Positions 1-11,700 of a stretch of DNA of 64,000 bases are shown in pieces. Location of the stretch: NCBI GenBank assembly GCA_000708835.1, contig DF237009.1, positions 1 through 64,000 on the forward strand. The letters are read 5' to 3'. Every line of letters starts with the position of its first letter. Position 1 is the stretch's first letter. The stretch is from Klebsormidium nitens. Taxonomy: Eukaryota > Streptophyta > Klebsormidiophyceae > Klebsormidiales > Klebsormidiaceae. Position numbers and translations under genes: made by a program. The notes below the pieces were generated by a model. That model ran no database searches, was not told where the DNA came from, and saw only the letters and a program-made list of their open reading frames with translations.

Positions 1-179
1 TCCACCCTGCGTCACCACTGAGGCCTCGAGCCCCCCCCCCCTAGATAAAAAATGGGGGGGTACCAGGTACAAAATGACGGTACCCTAACCGATCATGAGC
101 CAACAGTATTACATTGTGATCAAGAATCTCGCAAAGCTTGGACGAAAGAAGCTGACGAATGTCAATACTGGCACGCTAT

Positions 180-976
180 TAAATCTAGTCCACAGGGGAG
201 ATTTCAAGCTTTCCGTTCCTAGCGCCGTTCCGCCCCAGTCACCGTCTCCCAAGTGCCAACCCTGGCCGGACCAGGCGGACCGACCGACCGCCAGACCGGA
301 CAATCAGGTTCTAGCTGCCGGACCGGGCGGACCGACCGACCGTCGGACTGCATCATATCATGTCGTGGCTGCCGGACCAGGCAGACTGACCGACCGCCGG
401 ACCACATGTCCGACCCCGCGATCCTGGTCGGACCAGGCGGACCGACTGCCGGACCGCAAGTACCATACTGCCCCGGTCCGGCAGTCGGTCGGTCCGGGAA
501 GATTTCACCTTTGGTCTCGTCCATTGGGTCGGCCTGCCGGTACTGCTTGTACTGGAGGTCGCAAGGACCAGGCGGACCGACCGAGCGCTCGACCGAGGAA
601 AACACAGGGTTCAAGGTTACTACATAACCCTAACACGTTCCGCCAAGGCCGTACCCGAACCCACCCTAACCGCCAAGCTAACCCCACCAAGGTCACTAGG
701 AGGCTTAAGACAAACTAAAAACCTAAAGAAAAGTGACTAACCCCAACCCTAATTTGTCCCGCCGTGGGCTCACCCATACCCACCCTAACCCCCCTCCTAA
801 CCCCACCAAAGTCACTCGGGCGGTCGGTCGGTCCGTCGACTCCCCGGAGTCCAGCCACTGCTAAAACTCACCAATTATACTACGAATTAAATACTCAATT
901 AATTCAAGGTTCCGCCGCCGGTAAAGCACCGGAACAGGAGACCGGAGCTTAAAATCTCCCCTGTGGACCAGATTAG
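180..976. mobile_element. Non-autonomous TIR element with GC-rich minisatellite core
   Basis: The 28 bp at 183-210 match, inverted, 946-973 at about 26 of 28 positions (core GTCCACAGGGGAGATTT), so the interval is bounded by terminal inverted repeats. Inside, 246-600 is a degenerate GGACCGACCGACC minisatellite, partly present in inverted orientation (around 473-500). The stretch 615-800 contains several CCCTAACC-like, telomere-resembling segments. I see no transposase and no clear target-site duplication. The proline/arginine-rich open frames across it are by-products of the repeat. The size and structure fit a MITE or a deleted DNA transposon. Confidence 0.6.
246..600. repeat. GGACCGACCGACC minisatellite
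   Basis: The unit GGACCAGGCGGACCGACCGA recurs with variation near 263, 317, 379, 433 and 566, and an inverted version lies near 473-500. The repeat is very GC-rich and could form hairpins. It is the main internal content of the TIR element at 180-976. Confidence 0.7.
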
Positions 977-1473
977 CGGGCCCCTAAATGTCAAGTGATT
1001 AAAGCCCCGCGATGGGGGTCAGAGCTCGGCGCATCTGAGGATTCATCTTCAGGATCTGTACTGACGTTAAAGATTTTCGGCTCAGAAATGAGCAAAACAA
1101 TACAATCGACTCTGTAAATTGCGCTAGACACTCTGGCCAATAAACGTGCATGCGCACCAAGTGCAGCTAACTCCAATTAGGATCCCGGGGGTTCAGATCT
1201 TCAGATTAATAATCCATCTTACAGCACTTCAGGATAGGTAGGACTCCAGCGCATGCGAGCTCCCCTGTGAAAAGCTCTGGCGCAGCAGATCTGTATTATG
1301 ACCCTTTGTGAGACAAAGTCAGCGGCGCGGGCGCTCTGATTATTCTTGCATATCGCACGATCCGCCTGCGACACCAAGACTTCGTGCTGCAAGAAGAGCT
1401 TTCTTCGTGACATCCATACAGGCCGTTGATATTTGAAGTTAACTGGGGCTATTTCGACCAGCGGGCCAGCTCT
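977..1473. other. Intergenic interval upstream of the EID1-like gene
   Basis: About 500 bases between the TIR element and the first ATG of the F-box gene. It should hold the promoter and 5' UTR. I found no gene, RNA or repeat that I can support. Confidence 0.4.
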
Positions 1474-2509
1474 ATGGACGCCGACGAAACCTTTGAAAAG
1501 CAAGACGACGAGCTGATCTGCTTCATCCTGGACAAGCTCTTTCCTCTCGAATCGGACCTTTTGGAATGTCATGCCTCCCAGGGCGTGCAAGGCTTGGCCA
1601 GCTTCGCGCGCGCGTCGGGCCGCTGCGCGCGGTTTGTGAGGGAGCGCGCGTGGGAGGCGGCTTGCAGAAGGATCGCTCCGGAGGTCTGCGCGCAAATTGT
1701 GCAGCTCGGTGGGGAAAAGAGCAGCCCGAGAGACGCTGGCTGGATGAGCTTCGCTAAGCTGCTGACGTGGTGTCCCGGGGGCCAGGAATCCCCCGAGGGA
1801 ATGGAAGGTCATCCAGGCGATTCCGGAGAACAGCTTTCGAGCGCGGGAATGCAGGCTTGGTTGCAAGAATTAGGGAGCACTGGAGAGAAGGACGATTCCA
1901 GGAGCGTAAATGTTGTGACGGAAAGAGAACCGTTGGAAAGGTCTAGCAGCGCGCAGAAGATACATGATGCAGCTGACAGTGTTGGTGTCAGACCGCACCT
2001 GTATTGTCGCGGTCCATTCCCCCTAGAAATCCTTCAAAGCGTCTCCCTGGAGGAAGTCAAAGAGGTTTTCGGGGGCCAATTTTTTGCGGGCCCAGCAGAC
2101 CGGGGGCCTTTGTACATGGTGTGCTGCTCTCATGTGATCCCCCCTGGAGAAAGTTTCTACGATGGGGGCCGGACGGCTGATCAACAGGATCATTTATCGG
2201 GGCTTCATTGCTTCTGACGAGCTGTGGAAGAGCGCCCGAGGGGTGTACGCCCCGGGCGCCTGCCACTTCTGCGCGGGCCCCCGACGCGGACTACCGGTCG
2301 ACGAACCGGTGGATACGGCGGTGGATTTCAGGGTGTGCAGCTCGGGGCACGTGGTCGGTGTCGTCGAGCGCGCGCGCGAGGGGCGCCATCGAGCACCTTT
2401 CGGACGCTGGGGCTATTCGTTTTCAGAGAGCGAAGCAGAGGAGAACGGTTCTGAATGGAGCAGTGATGAGGACTATAGTGATCTTCCGCTAGTAGCGACT
2501 GGAGAATGA
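1474..2509 (+). CDS. EID1-like F-box protein, frameshifted by one base in a G run
   Basis: Single-exon gene starting at ATG 1474. The order of motifs resembles the plant EID1/EDL F-box family: an N-terminal helical F-box-like segment, then W-x-x-x-AKLL-x-x-C, a central LYMVCCSH block, IIYRGF, a CHFC zinc-knuckle-like pair, FRVCSSGHVVG near the C-terminus, and an acidic tail. In plants such proteins are substrate adaptors of SCF ubiquitin ligases, with EID1 acting in phytochrome A signalling. The first frame runs to 2217, but the homologous C-terminal half is in the next frame (from about 2162 to 2509). Removing one G from the GGGGG at 2164-2168 would join them into about 344 residues. This is either a sequencing or assembly error or a recent frameshift. 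Family call moderate; light-signalling role inferred only. Confidence 0.55.
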
Positions 2510-3394
2510 TCAATACTTGTCGAAAAATGGTGCGACGCTGATCAGTCGAGAAGAACTTGGCGAGTCTTGAGCAAGGAGGCCTACGTAGGATGAGCTGCGC
2601 TTAGGAGTTCTACTACATAACGAAGTCAACACGTACTATGTGGACCAATTTAGCGATACAGATATCATCAGCGGCCATTCTACTCGGGGCCAATCACTTG
2701 AGCTTTTGATCCATGAAGTCCACGTTTGATGCTCGATAACGAATGTGAGACTTGCCTTGAATGCTCTGAATACAAGAATCGAACTTCGAACCTGACCGTG
2801 GCCTTTCTACCGAGGCCAAACTTGTTAAGATTGAAGCGCGGCTTTGAGGGCTGAAGCTGGTTTGGTATCTACGTTTGAAACAAGTTAGGGCTTGTAATGC
2901 TATGCTTGTAACTTGCACATGCATTGTTAATCTCCGATCGCCGTCACGGTACCATGATGATGCTCATTGATGCCTCAAACAGCAGAATACTATCGAATCC
3001 ATAAACAACTATGAGACACCTGGAAAATTGCGAAACTCTCAATTGGAATACACCCGTGATGCTGATGGAGCCGTACAATCCCTTTGAATCTTTCTTGGCC
3101 ACGTCGAGCTGGCACAACTTTTCAGCCAGGCAAGGTTAAAGCCAATGTTACTACGTAGTGATCTGCGAGGGCGTCGCTCTCGGAGCCCGCGCGGGCGGCG
3201 GTACTTTATACTACTAAAGCGCGCGGTACGGTCGTGGGAACAGGCTGGGCGGAGGCCGCGCCGCGCATCCCTTTTTGTAAAACCCCGCAGCGCCGCGCGC
3301 GCGGCCGCCAGGCGCGCTCGCCCCCAGACCCAGATTATCTGGTTGTGACTGTTGTCCTCTTTCTGCTAATTCAAGCTCTCCCTTGCAAACAAGA
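2510..3394. other. Intergenic interval, no gene seen
   Basis: About 885 bases. The last part (3180-3310) is very GC-rich with CGCG-type runs and may belong to the promoter region of the downstream F-box pseudogene. I found no supported coding or RNA feature. Confidence 0.4.
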
Positions 3395-4738
3395 ATGACG
3401 CTCTTTGACAAGCTGCCAGAAGAGATCAGCAGCCTAATCTGTGGCTTCATTTTTGCCTTCGACCTAGAGGTCGACGAACTCTGGCGCCTGCGGTGCGTAA
3501 CAACAGCGTGGAAGGAGGCGGTAGAAGAAGGAAGATTGGGAAATGCAGGCTCTTTCCTCAAGGCAGGGTTGCTCAAGTTTGCCTGACGCGTGTTTGATAG
3601 CCAGCAAAAAAACACGTACGCTAGCCTAGGGTTTATGAACGAAGCCAGATCGGTACTGTATGTACATCCTTTCGTGACAGGCAGGTATGGAAGGGGTCGG
3701 GAAGATTTGCAGTCAGGAGAGGAGTGGATTGACATTCCAGAGAGCCTGGTGGTACTCAACGACACGGTTTACGTGCTCAGCGAGCCAAAGCTGCCTCCTG
3801 GAAGTGGAGAGCATCTGCAACATGTGAACAAGATGCGGCTCCGGTCATATTCTACAAGAGAAAGCTGCTAGACTGAGCGGAGAGCCTTAGAGTTCGGGGA
3901 AGGAGAGGCTCCCGTGTCGCCAACGGCAGAGGGCCTTGTTCTTGGCGACAAGTTCTGCCCCGTCGAGAGCAGCTTCGTAGTGCAGGCTGCTTCAGGACGG
4001 TACATACTCGTCTTACATTATGCAGTCTGCGTTCGAGGAATCCCAGTACTCAACCACGAGGAACTTTGGATCAAGTCTCTGCATGCAAATCTGTACGACA
4101 CTCTGACTGACTCCTGGAGTCCCTTTGGGTTGCCAGAAACTATTCAGAGCACAGCTCCAAGCGGGCCATACGTCGATTTTCGTAATGGTGGAGGCAAGCT
4201 GGGGGACGTGCCTTGCGCTGCTAGTAGCGACGCCGTGTTCCTTCGAGAAGGCGCTGGGCCCCTCTTCATGCATCCTCTCAAAGCTGAGGAGCTTCAGAAG
4301 CCTTGGAAGTCCGTTCTCCTGAAGACCACGGCTGAGCTAGCAGATTTTCCAATCGTCGCTTCTGGTGGCAGCAGAGGAACCATTTTACAAGTACCTCACT
4401 GGACAGGAACTGGCAACGTCGGATTGAAGTGGAGCATCTTCAGACATACCCCTGACCAGGGACTGGTCAACTCAGACAGCTCCGAGAGTGCGACATTCAA
4501 CATGGTGGAAGAGCGCGAGTGGCACTTTCCACGGTGCCAGCCATACGAAATGTTTTCGGACATTCACGTGCACCTGCATCCTGTAGACAATGACCTGCTC
4601 ATCACTACCAAAGTAGAAGGCATGTGGCAAGGGACTCGACAACGGGTGGAGCTGGTAGTAGGGCCCTCCAAAAGCTTTCATGACAGCGAGGGGTTAGTCG
4701 TATGGTCCCGCCTGCTTCCCAATTTTGGTTTGAAATAA
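3395..4738 (+). pseudogene. F-box protein pseudogene with two in-frame stops
   Basis: One reading frame extends from ATG 3395 to the stop at 4736-4738 and is interrupted only by TGA at 3584-3586 and TAG at 3869-3871. The start has an F-box-like pattern (FDKLPEEISSLICGF, then LWRLRCVTTAWKEAV). The remainder resembles the C-terminal half of plant F-box/kelch-type proteins (repeated W- and G-containing segments), though I cannot place individual kelch blades. No intron fits around either stop, since the nearest GT/AG pairs are only a few bases apart. The simplest reading is an intronless F-box gene of about 447 codons inactivated by two nonsense changes. Readthrough or expression of a short N-terminal F-box fragment (64 residues) is possible. 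Confidence 0.5.
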
Positions 4739-5798
4739 GACGGAAAAATATAGCGAACACGTTTTCGGTGTTCCTGGCTAAGTAATATTCAGATATTAAG
4801 ATGAGTATAATTGCTGACATACACGATGACAGAAGGAGAAACCTCGAAGCAGCTCAAAGTTGCGCCGGGTTGCATTGCCGTCCAAATCTGTTTCCCAATC
4901 ACAAAGAATAGCTTGATAATTCCTAAGTAACCCTCGGCCGATCTTCGCATGGACCGTACGTGATTAATGATTGCGATACTCTGGCTCACAATGTCCATGC
5001 ACAGATCCTGGAAGCCATTGGACACGCTGCACGGCAATGATTGACTGCCGCGAGCTGCACCATGCGCCGAAGCATGGAATTAAGAACGCCGGAGGTCAAT
5101 GCGTTAAAGGCACTTTCGATCATCCTACATAGAGTGACGGTGCATGGCCCGCCCTTTGATTGGCGGCCGGGGACACGTGTGAAGCAATTCCGTCTGAATC
5201 ACCTCAATATGGCGATCGTGTTTATATCCTCCTGCGCGTTAATGCATGTAGGTCTTTATCGGAGGCGTTTCTCTGAAGATCTCGCGTTGAATCTGCACAT
5301 CACGCTTGACGCCCATGTAGGGGTCGGGGGGCTCAATCATGGCGGATGTCAAATTTTGCAGGGCAACACTATCGTCATGATCGGAACCCAAAATTTTAGC
5401 ACACAGTGTCTCTAATCGTATCTAGCTCTTCGTTGATTGCAAAAAGTTGCTAGAAGAGCCGCCAACGTGTAGCGGCTTCAAATGAGCAGCAAGAGGCTCA
5501 ATATGCTCCGCTTACAATGTTGAATCAAGCGGTCCAGAGCGAATCATCTTATAAGCGTGCCAACGTTGGCTTCGTCGACAAGTGAGTAACCACAAGCGAG
5601 CTCATAGGTCAAGAAAGCAGTCCACGGGGAACATGGTGGCCGGGTATCATTCATCTCAAAGCGCCAAGCTTTGTCCAGATTCCAGCCATCCAACCACGTG
5701 GCCGTTTTGCAAACGCGTCTTGAGTACATCCCACTTTGAAAAATGCCTACCTAGCCCAACTACCTTTAACGGAAGAATGTTGTACAAGCGACGTGGCT
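4739..5798. other. Intergenic interval between convergent genes
   Basis: It separates the 3' ends of the F-box pseudogene (+) and the IF-2 gene (-). A minus-strand stretch at about 5240-5430 reads as an open, protein-like segment, but it is broken on both sides and I cannot name it. It may be a decayed coding fragment. No other feature is supported. Confidence 0.35.
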
Positions 5799-8700
5799 TC
5801 ACTTAGACTCAGCAGCGCCCGCCGCCACTGGGGCGGGCATCGCCATCGCCTTCGTGGCAACGGCAGAGGCCGACTCTAGCGTCCGTTGTTTCTTGACGAC
5901 GTTGAATGCTTGTATCGTGTCCCCTACCGCCCACTCATTAAACCCGGAGACGTTCGCCCCGCACTCGTTGCCTTGCTCGACCTGCGACAGTTTCAGACAC
6001 AGCGAGTCAGGCAATCGATCCTCAACTGGAAGAAGTCGTTCACACCTTCGCAAGTGTGCTGTGACCGTCCGTCAAAACTAATCTTAAGATTGACCAAAAG
6101 TCCCCTGTGCTTATTTCCAAGAAAGTAGAGCTGGATCTTTGAATTCTACAGTTGTCTAATGCTTCGCAACAACAGAATAGGTCCCTCAATATTTTGAGAC
6201 CCCTTGAATCAAAGCGGCAGACAGCAAGGTCAACATTCCGCTCTGAAACCGTCCCAATCTGCAAAATAAACCCCAACAACAACCAAGTCCTTTCGTCCCT
6301 TAAACCCCTCTCGTAGAACTTTGACTCCAAACCCCTGACCCAAATGAACACCCTCACCTGTTTTGCCAACTCCTTGACCCGCCGCAAACTGTCCAGCTTT
6401 CCGAAGTAGACCTCCTTCTTCTTCCGGATCACCGCAATCGTGCAACCCTTAACTAGCTTTCCCTCCGTCACGATGCATCCGGCCGCCTTACCACTCCCGG
6501 CGGGGAACACGGCCTTCACTTCGGCAGTCCCAATGGGAATGCGCTCCTGCAGGAGATTGAACTTCATTGTCAGACGCGCATACGAGATACAGAGGTTAAA
6601 TTTAGTTGATTCGTCAGACGGGCATACGATAGTTGTACGATTGCTGTGCGAGAAGTGCGAGGGGCTATTTAAACGACCAATCGCACAGGCGTGCACGAGG
6701 CGTGTACGAGCTGGAAGGGTCGCCAACCGGTTGGCGAGGTGATGAAAAGAAGAGACTTGGAACTTTAGCATTGAGGCAGCACGACCGTGTGCAGTGTGCA
6801 CTTAATGTAATCGCAACTAGGCGAGCGTTTTTCTGTGGAGCGTGAAGCAGCAGTAGACTTTTTTGGCATTGTTGTGGGGTGAGGGGGTGAATCCCACGGA
6901 GATCGTTCACCGGATTGCGCGAGACTCTTCTGGTTCCGACTAAACTGTATCGCCTTCTCAAACGACAGGCTTGGACATCAGTGAACGCTCTCAACTTGCA
7001 TCAAAACGAAATCAACGTCAGAGACTCAGAATCACGTTCAAACAGGATCACCGAACAAGGGATGAACATTGCCGCACCTCCTCCGGTTCCATCATCCCCT
7101 CCATCGCCTTCCGAATATCGTCTACCAGATCGTAGATGACGTTGTACTGCTTCACCTCAATGCCCGTCTCCTTAGAGTGCGCTTCGGCGGCCGGCGGCAC
7201 CTGTCCGAGGCACGCTCTGAGCCGTCAGATGCCGCCTCTGGACGGTCCCGAAAGCATGTCGATGCGTTCGAGGGCCCCATTCAAATGTCTCTTCAATTTA
7301 GCAATAGTAAGGGCAAGCAATAGTAAGCTCCAATACTAACACTAAAACCTAACCTATAAAATCACCCGCTCCGCACCCGAACCCACCCTAACCCCCAAAA
7401 TAACCCTACCCGTCCCAGGCTGGTGAGCTTACTATTGCTAAAGCTTACTATTGCTAAGTTGAAGATTCTTCCCATTCAAGGGCAGCAACCAGCTCCGCGT
7501 TCACGAAACGCCTCTCTCAAGTGCATATGCAAAGCTCCCTGATGTAGGAGAGCGCCATTTTCTACTTCCTTAGATAGAAGATTCTCGGAACACGCCCACT
7601 GGCTAACAGGAGGAGCGTTGTGCGGAATTGGGTCCAAGGCCTGTCCTCAACCAATATGCAGAGTCCGGGCTAACAAGCGCGACTCCTTGTGCGGATTCCG
7701 GCTCGACAGAATAGCTGCCAAAGTTGCTTTCGTTCGAAAAGGCGCGTCCCCCTTACCTGCACGTTGAAGCCGAGCACGACCGCCTCGCTCGCCTGCGCTA
7801 GGTCGATGTCGCTTATGCTCACGTCACCGGTCATCGACAGCAGGAAGCGCAATCCGATCGTGTCCTGCGGCAACGCCTGCAGAAGGAAAGGACGTGGAGA
7901 GTGTTGTACCGCCACCTCAAAATTTGGACTCTGCAAGCACCAACAGCTCGTGCAATTCCCTTTACTTTCTGAACACAAAGCAGCAACAAAAGGAGGCGAG
8001 AGACTTGTCACCAGGACCAGACACACTCTTAAATTACGCACGAGATAGCTTAGGAGAAAAGCAAAAAAAATGCCACGGAAATGCACGACGAGCAGACGAA
8101 ACCCAAGCGGCAGCGCTCGATGCCGCGAGTCCCTTACTCTTAAGCCCAACGTTACCAAATTCCAGCAACTCAGACATCCCATCCCCTCGCCTCCAAGAGC
8201 TCTCTCAAGTCGCTTCCGCATCATCCCTGCCACATCACCCCTCAAACTTCCAGGACAGCCGTCGCCCCAAATCTAAGAAACACTGTCTGTCTGAAATCCT
8301 ACAAAAAAACCAAAAGCTCACCTCCAAAGCACTCCGGATCGCCTCCGCCGAGCCCGCCACGTCGACCTTCAGGATCAGGTTCAGCCGCCCAAACTCGAGC
8401 CCCTCCTCCGCGACCGCGGCTGCTGCCGCCAGCGATTGTAAAGTGATTTTGCCCTCGCCGGCCAGGTTAGCCAACCGCTGCGTCCGCTGTGTATACCCGC
8501 GCTCCTCCGCTTTTGAGCGAGCATCGTCTAGGTCGGGCCGGATCTCGAACACTTCACCCGCCGCAGGGACGCCGCTCAGGCCCATCACCTGGAAAGCACA
8601 AGCGTGTGTGTATGTCAATCTGTTCACTCTGCTGTGTCTCAGTTCAAAGGCGGGTGAGTCGCTTATCGGGATGCAACTAAAAGGTTTGTTGGGACGCAGA

Positions 8701-11700
8701 CTTGAAGAGCTCACCCGCCGCAGGAACGCCGCTCAGGCCCATCACCTGATACGAGATGGCGGGAGCACGTCCTTATAGGCCGAAAGCGTATGTTTCGTGA
8801 GATCGTGAATGCAAGGCGGAAATTCGATTCTTGGATGTTACAAACGAAATCAAGAAGAGACGGATAAACAGTTCACCCGCCGCAGGAACGCCGCTCAGGC
8901 CCATCACCTGAAAAGAGCACGCGTCTGTATATGTCGGACGCTCATTCAATCGTCGTGGCTTGACTGCGCATATCCATTCCCAGACAATACAATGAGACAA
9001 TACAATGAGACAATACGATCAAAGTCGGTAACAACTTGAAGAGCGCGCCAACAATGTGGAACTCTGAACAGGCCGACAGAGAAATAGGCACAGTAAACTC
9101 AGACACTGGTCCTGTCGAAGGAATCATCGATTTGAACGGACTCGATCCGAACCATCTCGTGTCCTTCGTCCTTGATTTCCGAGCCTGTCCCCGCACCAAC
9201 TTCTCACCTCATTCCCAAAATCTTCCAAGCCTTTCCTTTTTACGAGAAACTGTTAGCTCCCCAAAAACTTCCAAGCCTTTCCTTGTTACAAGAAACTGTT
9301 AGCTCCCATTTCTCCAACCTCTCACTTGATTCCCAAAGCATTCGAGCCTTTATTTTCTGGATTTTCACTTCATTCTCGGAACCTCCAAGCCTTTCGTTTT
9401 CCCCGAAATCTTTCCCAACTCCCAAGTTCCAAAAGATTCAAAAGACTAAGAGATTGCAGAACCCGCTCACCTGCACCGCCTCTGACGGCCCCGCCTCCTT
9501 CAGGCTCTTCCCCGTGTGGTCCAGCAACGCCCGCACCTTCCCGAACGCGTCCCCGCACAGCATGACGTCACCCCGCCGCAGCGTCCCGCACTGCACCACC
9601 ACCGTCGCGAGCGGGCCGCGCTTGCGATCCAGCGTCGCCTCGATGACCGTGCCCTTCGCCTCACGGTCCGGGTTCGCTGAGAACTCGGACACCTGTCCGA
9701 AAGTGGAAAAGATGGTTAAAAGTGTCCCGAATTTGTCCGAAAATTGTCCGAAAGTTGTCCGAAAGTTCTCCACAGCTTCGGAAACATGGTTAACCTGTCC
9801 GAAAACGAAGATAGATAACCGGTCCAGCGTTGCCTCGATCATTGTGCCCTTGGCCTCACGGTCCGACTTCATCAAGAACTCGGACACCTGTTCGGTTGTC
9901 GAGGAGATGGATTGATCTGTCCAATAGTTGAAAAACATGGACCTCTATTCAAGAATTGAGATAGACAAGCTATCCAGCGTCGCCTCAATCACCGTGCCCT
10001 TGGCCTCAAGGTCCGGATCGCAGATAGATTCGCCGACAACTCGGACACCTGTCCGAGAGTCACGAAGGTGGTTGACTTGTTCGAAACGTCAAAAAGATGG
10101 TTGACCTGTTCGAAAGTTAAGGTAGATATCCTGTCAAGCGTCGCCTCAATCACTGTGCTTTTGCCCTCGCGGTCTGGGCTCCCCAAGAACTCGGTTACAT
10201 AACCGAAAGTTGCAAAGGAAGTCGTTACGTGGTATCCGGACCCTTCAGAGAGACCCGAAGGACGGAGAGGAGATCAGGTTGAGCGCAAAACCACATGCTT
10301 AGATACAAGATAAACTGCGAGCTCAAGACTTATGACGAGCAATGCTCTATCTAACTAGTTTGCACACGTCCGCGATCGTCCGGGAATCACACCTCACCAA
10401 CGACAGCGACTCACAGCAACGGTGCACTAAAGACGAACAGAGAGGTTGTGAATGACCTCACCTCTGCAACTAGCATGATGGCCTCCAGTATTCACAGAAA
10501 AAACAATCCTAAGATAGAGAAGTCTTTCTCATATTTGAGAGCTCCCCGAACCCGACAAAGACGGTGTGAACGCCTTCACCTCCGCAACTAGCATGATGGC
10601 CTCCAGTGATCAGTGGGAAATAATTTCCTAGGATAGAGAAGCGTTCTTCGTGAACCCCGGAACTCGAACAACGAAGGTGTGAATGCCCTCACCTCCGCAA
10701 CTAGCATGATGGCCTCCAGCAGCTCGTCGACCCCGGTCCCCTTCTTCGCACTAACGGGCACCATCGCCACGTCACCACCCCACTCCTCGGGGTACAGCTG
10801 CGCCTGCGCCGACAGCTCCTGCAAACGCCACGTGGCTTGTGAGCAACGCATGTTTCATATCAAGTCGTCTTCTCCGGCTTTTCTCCGCATCTGTTTGGGC
10901 GTCGCAGCGTTCTTGCAGCCGTTATTGGGGCCCTCCCAATGACCGACTGACATTCCTAAGGGCTTTATTAGGGCGGGTTCCAATCGACAAACACAAGTCC
11001 CTCCGAATCTGAAATCTCCTGTTGTGTCCAAAGGATACATGCGTCCAGCTTAACGCAGCTTGAAGCTCCAGAAAACTCTACAGTGTTTAAGGCTCTGCTT
11101 TATTCACAAACCCGCTTCTTGCATACCGAATCTCCGACCTGAACAATGTCCAACCTCTGGAGTCAACGCCTGCCGAGGGTTTCGTAAGAAGGAAAGATCT
11201 TCGTAAGAAGGAACAACACTCCCCGAACACTGGAACCCTTCACCCCGACGCCCCTGCATGCCGCCTCACCTACGCGATCTCTCTGCCGGAATCGCTGAAA
11301 ACCAGGAAAGCTCTCAAAAGGCCCAATAAACGCCGAGCACGCATGAACCCCAAAACTTTCGGAGTGGACACCCCTGCAATCCCCTGAAAAGAAATGCAAA
11401 CCCTTGGGGTAACGCACTGCAAACCCTCCTCACCTGCATGACCTTCTCCACGCTCGCCCCGTCCTTGTCCACCTTGTTGATCGCCACCACGATCGGCACC
11501 TCCGCCGCCTTGGCGTGCGAGATCGCCTCCAGCGTCTGCGGCCGAACGCCGTCGTCCGCCGCAACCACAATAACGGCGATGTCCGTCACTTTCGCGCCCC
11601 GGGCGCGCATCGCGGAGAAGGCCTCGTGGCCCGGGGTGTCGAGGAACACGCACGTGTGCGTCTCGCCCTCCACCTCGACGGGGACGCGGTACGCGCCGAT

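Noticed and set aside
95-718. Open frame of about 207 codons rich in Pro, Arg, Asp
   Set aside because: It is a translation of the GGACCGACC minisatellite, open on both strands and in several frames, which is expected for a short-period repeat without stop words. No protein family features.
1219-1866. Minus-strand open frame of about 215 codons opposite the EID1-like gene
   Set aside because: Antisense shadow of a GC-rich coding region; the plus strand carries the family motifs.
2690-2830. Possible tRNA on the minus strand (GGTTCGAAGTTCGATTC resembling a T arm)
   Set aside because: No acceptor stem, D arm or 7-base anticodon loop can be built around it.
5041-5415. Open frame of 124 codons on the plus strand
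   Set aside because: No recognisable motif, in the 3' intergenic gap of convergent genes, and the opposite strand looks equally open. Kept only as a possible decayed fragment.
7339-7420. Interstitial telomere or chromosome end
   Set aside because: The CCCTAACC units are irregular and bounded by inverted repeats inside an intron, so an element core is a better explanation than a telomere.
7894-8778. Plus-strand open frame of about 294 codons across IF-2
   Set aside because: It overlaps two IF-2 exons in antisense and an intron, and is Ser/Pro-rich as expected for the complement of Gly/Glu-rich coding sequence.
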